Source: Ziziphus jujuba
Taxonomy: Eukaryota > Streptophyta > Magnoliopsida > Rosales > Rhamnaceae
NCBI RefSeq assembly: GCF_031755915.1
Contig: NC_083379.1
Span: 27,838,001 to 27,902,000 of the forward strand
DNA length: 64,000 nt
Direction: 5' to 3'
In this document: positions 56,111-64,000 of the stretch, piece by piece
How positions within the stretch are numbered: position 1 is the first letter of the stretch
Layout of the letters: every line of letters starts with the position of its first letter
Made by a program: the position numbers and the translations under genes
Notes under the pieces: generated by a model
Seen by the model: only the letters and a program-made list of their open reading frames with translations
Told to the model about the DNA's origin: nothing
Database searches by the model: none

Positions 56111-57189
56111 ATAAGTAATCACTCATAATTTTCCTAAAAATCCATCCAACAAATCAAAAAGAAAGTTTAGAATTTATATCTAATTTCCTTAAACCAAATA
56201 CCAGTATCACAAAGTTAAAACTGAGATTGTTCTTCTTGCCTCCAATTTCAGTCCCAGTACTTGCAATTATAAGATCTATGTCCCCCATTGATTTTCCAAA
56301 TTTCTTAACCTCGATAAACATCTTTCTTTTAACCAAGTTCATCAAAGTCATAAAATGAAAAGTTCTCATACTTATTCCAATGGAGAGCCTTAGATTGCTT
56401 ATAAAGCTTAAAAGAAATCCTCAAAATTGTCAAGACTAAAGAACATAAAACCAAAAGATAAAATCTAAATCCTTTCGTCATCATAAATATCATTCTTGAA
56501 AAAACCTTAAATTCTTCCAAGTTTCAAACAAACTCCAAGAATACATACCTCGAGCAATAAATAAATTTAAATCTTATTCTAATATCACAACCAGGTACTA
56601 AGAACTAGTTATTAAATCCTCAAACCATAAGGAAACATTCATCACTTTCTTATATTCTACCTATGCCCAAAAAATTCTATTCTATAGGAGACTAAGTTAT
56701 CATCAAGAATATCAACCACCTTAGATCCATAAAATATTGTTGGCATAAAACCCTCAATCTCCAAGAAAACAAAGCATCAAAACCAATATCTAAAATCATC
56801 ACTTAAAGGCAGATGCAACAAAACCAACTTATGAAATTTACAACTTAGATCTCAATAAGTGGTCCCACACAAAATCACCAAAATGCACTAACCAAACTTA
56901 GCCTACACTAGATTCCAATATTAAGATCTTAATTTCCATGAAATGAAAACAACTACCCTTAAACATCTGACTAGGTCAAATGAACCCTTTTATGGAGGTG
57001 GAAATTTCCAAGTGACATTTCAATGGAATTGGAGTCATCCCAACTTGTGCAACATATTCACGTAAAATAAAAGAGCATATGATCCTTGAGCTAATAAAAT
57101 ACGTCCATCACTACCAAGCATAGATACTATATTTGTCACAACATCACGGCAACTTGTGCCTCTTAACTGATCAGATCATATACCTTGCC

Positions 57190-57890
57190 TCTGGTAAGTA
57201 GTAGTCCTCTCTGAATTCTACCTCTAGCTGTGGATGAAGACCATTGTCTAGTGTTGGTAGAACCTTTTAAAGTCTGGCCTGTTTATGTATCACGTACTTT
57301 GTACCCATCAGTTAGCTAAAATTGTGCACCTGACCTTAAAGCTCTAGTATGTTTATGTCTTCGATAGAGGCAGTGCTTTTTAAAGTATTTCAACTGCCTA
57401 TAATGAAAACATGATCCATCCTACTTGCAGTGTCTATCATGAAACTTACCACATAAGTTACCTCAGATCGCAAATCTCAGAAAAATGGCTGCTATCATTG
57501 TTTACTGTCCATTGTGCTGAACCCTAAGTGGGTATCTCAACTTTAACCACTTAATCTTAATAAAGGTTGAAGGACAAAACTCGGTGTAAAATGTAGTCTT
57601 GAAATATGTCCAAGTGTGATGTCTCTTAGTTCGTTCATACGTCCACCACTTCCTCGAGTTTCCTTCTTGCATAAAGCTAGTTAATATGATCTTGTCCTTG
57701 TCCAGACATTGCATAGGATCCATGTAGCCATCACAATCTACTGCTCCAAATCTACGAGTCTAATTAATAGAATACCAAGTCAACTCACTCTTATCGAGTG
57801 ATTGAGCTAAATGCCCGACAAGATGCTCCTCACAAGTGGACACATCTGTACTTCTAGCTATAGCATGCTGGCAACTACTTCTACCTCCTC
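57190..57890 (-). pseudogene. Tekay-like gag
   Basis: Piece 57,723-57,502 has MDPMQCLDKDKIILTSFMQE, a WWTYERTKRHHTWTYFKTTF segment and FYTEFCPSTF, a typical gag core. The nucleocapsid near 57,470-57,390 reads C-stop and FHYRQLKYFKKHC, a decayed CCHC knuckle (usual form CYHCRQxGHFKxxC). Dead. Confidence 0.75.
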
Positions 57891-58024
57891 GCGACATCAA
57901 GAAAAATTTTTATACAATAGAATTGGTCAAAATGTAATTAACACCAACAAAAGGTAGGTATGAAAGGCAAAAAACAAGATGAGTCGTATAGCAATGCACA
58001 ACCTCGAAGAACTTAGAACCTAAA

Positions 58025-58036
58025 GCTCTGATACCA
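58025..58036 (-). promoter_or_regulatory. Primer-binding site of Tekay-like element
   Basis: The minus strand reads TGGTATCAGAGC, a perfect match to the plant tRNA-iMet primer site, just inside the LTR end. Confidence 0.9.
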
Positions 58037-58039
58037 AGC

Positions 58040-60878
58040 TAACAGGACCTATCCTGGGAAGCCTCTTAGGATCTCCCAGGTGGTCCCATCTAGTGAAGTT
58101 CCACTGGACAATCCCTAGATAATCACCAATGGAACCTCACCTTAAAACGTGGATAATCGGACTCAAGCATTAACAATAATATCTCATTATATAAATATAG
58201 ACCACAACAGCATAAAAGTCCACAACCGGCCTATTGTACTACAGGCCATAATTACACATATATGCAGTAGAATCTCTACTGAGTCCAATATCTAAATCTG
58301 AGCATTTTAAGAGTAGTTGCCAAGTTTAGAAGTACAAGTAAACAACAAATAAGTTCTGAAGGATAATGATAAATAAAGAAAGGATAAATACTGCTGCTGT
58401 CGTGGAAGAAACAAAGTGACAGGCTATGTGCGAGGTAGACTGCTACTAGCTGCCTAGGCCGAGGGAATGAATTTAAAACAAATAAAACGTGAGATAAAGA
58501 AATCTCAGTGAGTGGCATAGTATAATAAAATAATAATAATTTATTTCCGTAAAAAATATTTCTCTCAAGACCTCTCGTTCCACTCATTTGAAAAGTTCCC
58601 CATTTAAAAATCATTTCACAAAACCCGAACTTGTACCCCAATTTAATATCATAAAATCGATACTCAAAAGTATAAAGTGAACGATCATTGTAATATTATA
58701 AAACGTCTTAATCAAGATATAAATATTAAGCATAAAATATTATAAATGCAATTCCATAAAATATTTAAAAACGTGCAGTAACAATCACAATATTTGAAAA
58801 CCAACAATGTATTCAAAACGTATACAATGTACCATTCGATGTACTAACTATAAACTGTGGGATATATCCACCTCACGATCCTTAATATACAAAAGGCATC
58901 GTGGAAATATTAAACCGTTGGGATGTACCCAACCTCACGATCCATGGCAATAAATAACCTATAGGATGAACCAACCTCATAGTGTCGTGGCAATAAATAA
59001 ACCTATGGGATAAACCCAACCTCACGGTCTGTGACAATAAATATCTTGTGGGATGAACTCAACCTCACAGTACCATGGCAATCAATAAACTTGTAGGATA
59101 AACCCAACCTTACAGTATGTGGCAATAAATAACCTGTGAGATGAACCCAACCATGCTGTAATATAATACTGAATTGAAACTTTGGTACTATATGGTACAT
59201 CAATTAAAAATAATCAATACAATATCCTTAAAACAATCTTGTAAATTCATATATATTTTTCCGAATGATACTGTATCATAAATCATAATATAATATTTGA
59301 ATTCAACTGCTTATTTAAATATTTCAAAAATTTCAAATCATCATTTCATACTAAAAACAAAAATACCACAGTGAAATATATTCACCATAAACCAATTTTA
59401 AGCACATAAAATTATAAAATATTTGAACATGCTTAAAATCATATAATTTTCAATTTGCTTTCTCAAATCAATTAATTTCCAAAATGATTTAAAACTTCAA
59501 TTTAAATACCACAAGTTCATTTATGAACTCATTAAAATTGGAAACCATTTAAAATATGATCAAAAATCACATTAAATGATGACACATATATATAAAAGCA
59601 GATCCTCATATATGTATAAAATGAACATTTAAAACAAATGATATGTATATGTAAGATACTCAAACCACATATGTTAATTGCTAAACATTTTAAAATGATA
59701 TAACCACTCACAGTACTACAGATGCTCACTTTTGCTCTTCTGTAGGATCGCCTCCTAGCTCAACTACAGTGCCTGTAATATAATAAAATATTTTTTAGGC
59801 TTTGATAACTAAACTAAAGACACTTGTATGGCCCAAATGTCTTAAATAATTTGTACAACTATTAAATTACGCAAATTGAACACTAGTTGGTCCAATTATA
59901 TTGCATAACTTTAGGACCTAGTATTCAAAATTGGGCCTTTTCACCCAAAGACTAATCTTTCGAAATTGAACCTTTTAATGGGTCCTAATAATATCTAATT
60001 TCACTTGTCCAATTTGACCAATTTTGTTCAAACACAGTCCGAATTTATCCGAAAATTAACCAATTGACCCAAAAATGGAAAAATTATCAAACAACCTCCA
60101 AAATTCACAAACTTTATATCCATGGAAAGCCCAAGAGACAATGAACCCACCAGTATGCTCACCTCGATCCAAAGATTCCTTCGGTGGTCGAAAAACTCGG
60201 TTGAAGCTTCGACTGAAACGGTGAGGAATCTGGGCAAAAAAACCATTGAAATGAGTTTAGAGGGTCCAAAAGTGGTAGAAAAGGTCTATAGGTTGGCCTG
60301 AAATGGCCGAAAAACATGAAAATCCGACGACACGGCAAAGGCGGTAGCAGTGGCTGCCGTCTTTGCCTGCTAGATCCGGGCGTGTCTGGCCACTATTCGC
60401 CGTGACATTTCACGGCCAAGCTCGCCCTGACATGGGCTTCCTTCCTGGCTGGCACGTGTACAAGGTTGGTGGCCAGAAGGGAAAAAATGGCAATGACCCA
60501 GTTCGAACCCACGGATCTGAAGGACGATTTCTTGGGTTTTAGGGATGAAATAGGTTTTTGGGGTTTGCTTCTGTTTGGCATGCTTATCGAGGGTTATATA
60601 GAGCCTTGGATCACTAACAAACAAAAACTAGGGACTGGTTTGGACACTGATATAAAACTTATGCTTTAAAATTCTTAGAGCCATAAGTTTTTATTCGTAA
60701 CTCGGAATTTGGCTTGCCGCTAGTCTATGAACTCTTATCGACGAGATCTACACAATGGTACCTCAGTCAAATCAAAGATATTGACCATTGAAAATGTCAA
60801 CTTGATCCCACATATTGTTCACTTGGTCAAATTCCGTCAAACTTGTTAAAACATGTGTATTTTGGTACGGTTGTTATA
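58040..60878 (-). repeat. 5' LTR of Tekay-like element
   Basis: Plus strand from TAACAGGACC next to the primer site to GGTTGTTATA near 60,878. About 2.8 kb, usual for this lineage. It has a GC-richer patch at 60,300-60,500 and a tandem repeat at 58,850-59,158. The right boundary is set by similarity to the inverted TGTAACA-type start and may be off by a few bases. Confidence 0.65.
58850..59158. repeat. 44-bp tandem repeat in the Tekay-like LTR
   Basis: About six to seven diverged copies of a 43-44-bp unit with phrases like GGATGAACCCAACCTCACAG and TGGCAATAAATAA. It lies in the LTR, about 0.8 kb from its inner edge. Confidence 0.9.
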
Positions 60879-61089
60879 ATCAATGAAGCTATAAGTGTTT
60901 ATCTAACACTAACTTATAAAATAGCTTCTACTTCTATGATAAATAATATTCTCGATGTTAAGCATTTAAACATCTATATATACAAAGCATACAAAACAAA
61001 ATTCTCATTCCCCACTGCTTAGAAGCCAATTAGTTGGTTCAGATATATATACATTCAAATACAAAATTCAATTTAACAAAGTAACTCTA

Positions 61090-62330
61090 ACATCCATATA
61101 ATACAACTCCAAATCGAATTAGCCACAATTGCCTTAATGATTACAAAAGAATCCTTTGTGGATACATAAGAGAGCATCTTTTTATAGTTAATTTCCTACT
61201 TTTGGCTAAACCTTTTAGTAACAAGTCCAGCTTATACTTATTTACTTGACCATTGTAGTCTCTTTTGGTCTTATAAACTCATTTGTATTGAATAAGTTTG
61301 CTACCTTCAAGCAACAAAACCAAAATAAATAGTGAACTGCTTATCGGCTTCCTCATAAATGACTAGATTCAATTCATCACTTATGTTAAACTTATATTCC
61401 TGCAAATAAATCTCATAGTCATCAGGTATAATAAATTTTTGAACCCTCTATGACCTTCTCAAAAGGCACTCATCAGCATCAAATGCAACCAAAATATCTC
61501 ATCGTATCTCAATAAGTTCAATCCTAATTGACTACTAGTTTCACAATTGTTGAAACAACAAAATCTCTAGCAGGAACATCAACAGCAGGAATCAATGCAC
61601 TTTCCTCTTAAAAAACAAGCACTTTTGGATCTTTGCTCTTACCAAATTGAAACATCCTAAAAATAAATAGACATGTTTTGTCTAATAATTTTGATGGTTT
61701 GAAATGGACAATAAAATTTAGAACCCTTGAATCCTTCAAATGAACCAACAAAATAACCATTAAAGGTTTTAGGATCCAACATCTTGATATCAGAATTATA
61801 TATGATAACCTCATATTTACAATCTCATACATAAGAAAAAGGTGTAATCTAGGCATAATTTGTCACCCATAAGAAAAAGGCAAATTAAAATTTTCCAACA
61901 CACACCACACTATATTCATTAAAAGTGCAGTTCCTTTTCTTAATTATGCCATTTGCTAAGGGGTGTCAAGTATTATGAACTATGTATCAATGCCACATTC
62001 CAACAAATAAATTACGAATGACATTGGATTCTATCCAATCTTGTCACATCTACCATAATATTCATCATCCTATTAGATCTTGAGCTTTCAACTTCTTATT
62101 CTCGTAAAGCTTCATTTTCACTTCGAACTCCTTTAAAGCAACTAGGTAGTCTAACTTCTCATTAATAATCTCAATGTATCCATAATAGGAGAAGTTATCA
62201 ATATAGGTACTCAAATACTTATAAAAGTCTCAAGAGACTTACCATTCTCTTGTTATCAAAACACATAAAATCGCTAGGGTCCTCATACAAGGATAGCCAT
62301 ACATGGGCCAGGGACAATCAACCAAATCTC
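61090..62330 (-). pseudogene. Copia-4: highly decayed copia pol fragment
   Basis: The minus strand shows, in broken frames, an integrase end (SPQQNGxAERxRT-like near 61,990-61,920), a post-core segment (NGYFVGSFEGFKGSKFYCPF-like, 61,800-61,690) and an RT start (YKTKRDYNGQVNKYKLDLLL near 61,290-61,200). Order and content fit Ty1/copia. Too many stops to give exact ends. Confidence 0.6.
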
Positions 62331-63150
62331 CACAATCAAATGTATTGAACTAAGTCACCGATAAGGTAACTCAGAACCTACAATTCATGGTATTTAATCA
62401 ACTTCCATTGCCATTTTAAGTATCCTATCAAGTAATCAAACCACCGACAGGGTAACCTAATCACCCGTATGGATCTTGGTTCAAAGTGGGAAAGAATGGG
62501 TTACATTGGCAATTTCATGAAATAGGCAAGCTAAGTTTTATGATAGGTGTATACTTAACATCCTATCCACTATGCCAACTATATTTTTACACCCATAAAT
62601 TAAACATATTAAACGTCCTATATTATATTGGCAATTTCATGATATAGACAAATTAAATTTCACGATAGGTGAGTATTTAAAATTCCACACCATTATGCTA
62701 ACTAGGCACTAAGCTTCTAATAATTCATGGTTTGGACATACCAAATCTTGGAATAGGAAAGAACTTAGTCAATCCTCACCACTATATCAAGCATTTCAAT
62801 GGGCAATTTGACTGAAAATTATTTAATTTGGACCTTGAACATTTAAATTAAATAAAGAAATTGAGACTGAAAATTTTTTTCCTTAAATAAATAAACAAAT
62901 AACATAACATAACATAAAGATTCAGAATGAATTAATTAAATAAATAAATGAATTTTTTTAAAATTAAGTTTGAAATGGAGATAAATTTCCACAAATAGAA
63001 AAAAAAAACATATGTAAGATAAATAAGAAAAATCATAAGTTCTTTTTGTTTTATTCAACTGCTAACATCAGCATACGACACGTTGTGCCATACAATACAT
63101 CATGCTGACATCAGTAGATAATCCAATGACCTGTCATTCAGGTCTTCGCC
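62331..63150. other. Spacer with short imperfect direct repeat
   Basis: Two ~75-bp related stretches (about 62,503-62,575 and 62,628-62,700) share TGGCAATTTCATGA, TTTYAYGATAGGTG and CACTATGC-type phrases. No gene recognised; it may belong to the decayed Copia-4 gag or LTR. Confidence 0.45.
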
Positions 63151-64000
63151 TGATGAGAATCCGCCCGTACCCATACAACTAACTACCCGCTGGGGTATTG
63201 ATCTTATACAAATGAAGACGAGACCAATCACTAGGGCACAAGTTAGGAAATTTAAGGACAATTTGGTTAGTTTCATCCAAGGAGTGATTCAATCTTAAAA
63301 GGGCATGACAATACCAGAAGATTCGAAGCCCGTCTTATGCATCAAAGTTATGAAGGCCGAAATGGACCTCACAAGCTGTTTTTGTGCTTCTATGGACTCC
63401 AAGCAACAAGGAGTGAATTTATTGGTTTATGAATGTGATTAAGCACTCTAAAGGATCATGAAATCATGCCAAGATAGAAGCAAAAGCATTCAAATAGAAC
63501 ATTTGTGCATGAAACTTCATGTTGGCTAAAAATGCTTGTTTTGGTACTGACTTTGACTTCTTTTACTGATCAATATTCCAATTAAGGGGAAACGTATGGA
63601 AATCAATATTAATCCTATTTGGAATCCTACATGGCATATGGGAGATGATTTGGAGCCTAATCTAGCTGGTGATTTGTCAAAGACAGCTTGTTTGACAAAC
63701 TAGTCAACTAGTTTCCTAATTTGAACATTTGATTTTTGTTTTAGGAAATAGTCTTTATTTTGGTTTTTATTTATTTATTTGCTGGACAAATTAGTTTAGG
63801 AAATTTGATATTTTATTATTTTAATTGTAAAATTAATTAATTCATATTTTAAATAAAGAAATTAATTAATCCAAATTAGATTAGGAAAGGATTGAGATTT
63901 GACCAACACCATTGTTTGCTAATTTCTATGGCCGATTTTAACCTAGTATTTTAGGGTTTTGTTTTGTGAAGCTTAACCTATTTATTATTTCAATAATATT
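63151..64000 (+). repeat. Partial LTR of the Gypsy-N/Gypsy-1 family
   Basis: It starts TGATGAGAATCCGCCCGTAC and follows the family LTR in plus orientation, including the Pol-tail part (NxxGVxQS-type frame to about 63,295) and the AATTAATTAATTC block near 63,834. About 850 bp are visible before the window ends. No polypurine tract precedes it, so it is either a 5' LTR or a solo LTR. Confidence 0.85.

Larger units (their letters stand above)
54412..60878 (-). mobile_element. Tekay-like Ty3/gypsy element, truncated
   Basis: Minus-strand chromovirus-type element. From the right: long 5' LTR (about 58,040-60,878), primer site, gag, a damaged interior, RNase H (56,014-55,832), integrase (about 55,790-54,700) and the integrase C-terminus/chromodomain region to 54,412. 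RT was not found; about 56,110-57,000 holds unrelated-looking AT-rich sequence. No 3' LTR follows, so the 3' end is lost. The MLRKYISDPSH phrase is typical of the Tekay/Del lineage. Confidence 0.8.

Noticed and set aside
1..64000. CRISPR arrays, operons, tRNA or rRNA genes
   Set aside because: No regular repeat-spacer pattern, no bacterial-style gene clusters and no recognisable tRNA or rRNA sequence were seen.

Overview
The window reads as nuclear DNA of a dicotyledonous plant. It is AT-rich, it holds one intron-containing leucine-rich-repeat receptor kinase gene with the eleven-exon layout of subfamily II, and most of the rest is nested plant LTR retrotransposons and DNA-transposon remnants. 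No prokaryotic features, CRISPR array, rRNA or tRNA gene was recognised.

Positions 1-25,622 are a nest of retroelements. From the left there is a minus-strand Ty1/copia pol (Copia-1, 1-3,349), broken by a solo LTR (1,961-2,975, target duplication cacac/cacat). It is fused in frame to the RNase H of a minus-strand Ty3/gypsy element (Gypsy-1, about 3,350-16,283). Gypsy-1 is broken by a second solo LTR of the same family (5,461-6,469, duplication tgtaa) and by a young, structurally complete plus-strand relative, Gypsy-N (7,118-13,374, duplication CCTAC). Gypsy-N keeps gag and protease, lacks RT, RNase H and most of integrase, and carries short RT and integrase pieces in the wrong order inside one reading frame. 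Gypsy-1 sits in a plus-strand copia (Copia-2, 16,284-17,163 and about 23,640-25,622). A third member of the gypsy family, Gypsy-2 (17,164 to about 23,610, minus), lies between the two copia parts. A further LTR of this family opens at 63,151 and runs off the window.

Positions 25,623-40,000 hold: an unrecognised kilobase; a 729-bp Mutator-like element that captured part of a subtilisin-like protease gene (26,695-27,423, 10-bp duplication); a decayed minus-strand copia (Copia-3, 28,047-32,535); a decayed coding remnant (about 33,030-33,470); AT-rich DNA; and a 3.0-kb element with roughly 1-kb inverted arms and subterminal tandem repeats (36,640-39,673).

Positions 41,016-45,448 carry the only intact host gene found: a minus-strand LRR receptor-like kinase of the SARK/NIK group, 11 exons, 642 predicted residues, with all kinase motifs seen and all splice sites GT-AG. 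Intron 10 holds a fresh 131-bp tandem duplication.

Positions 45,449-54,400 are AT-rich intergenic DNA with microsatellites, a palindrome and two weak MITE candidates. Positions 54,412-60,878 are a truncated Tekay-like gypsy element (minus) with a 2.8-kb LTR that contains a 44-bp tandem repeat. A badly decayed copia fragment follows (about 61,090-62,330), then the partial gypsy LTR at the right edge.
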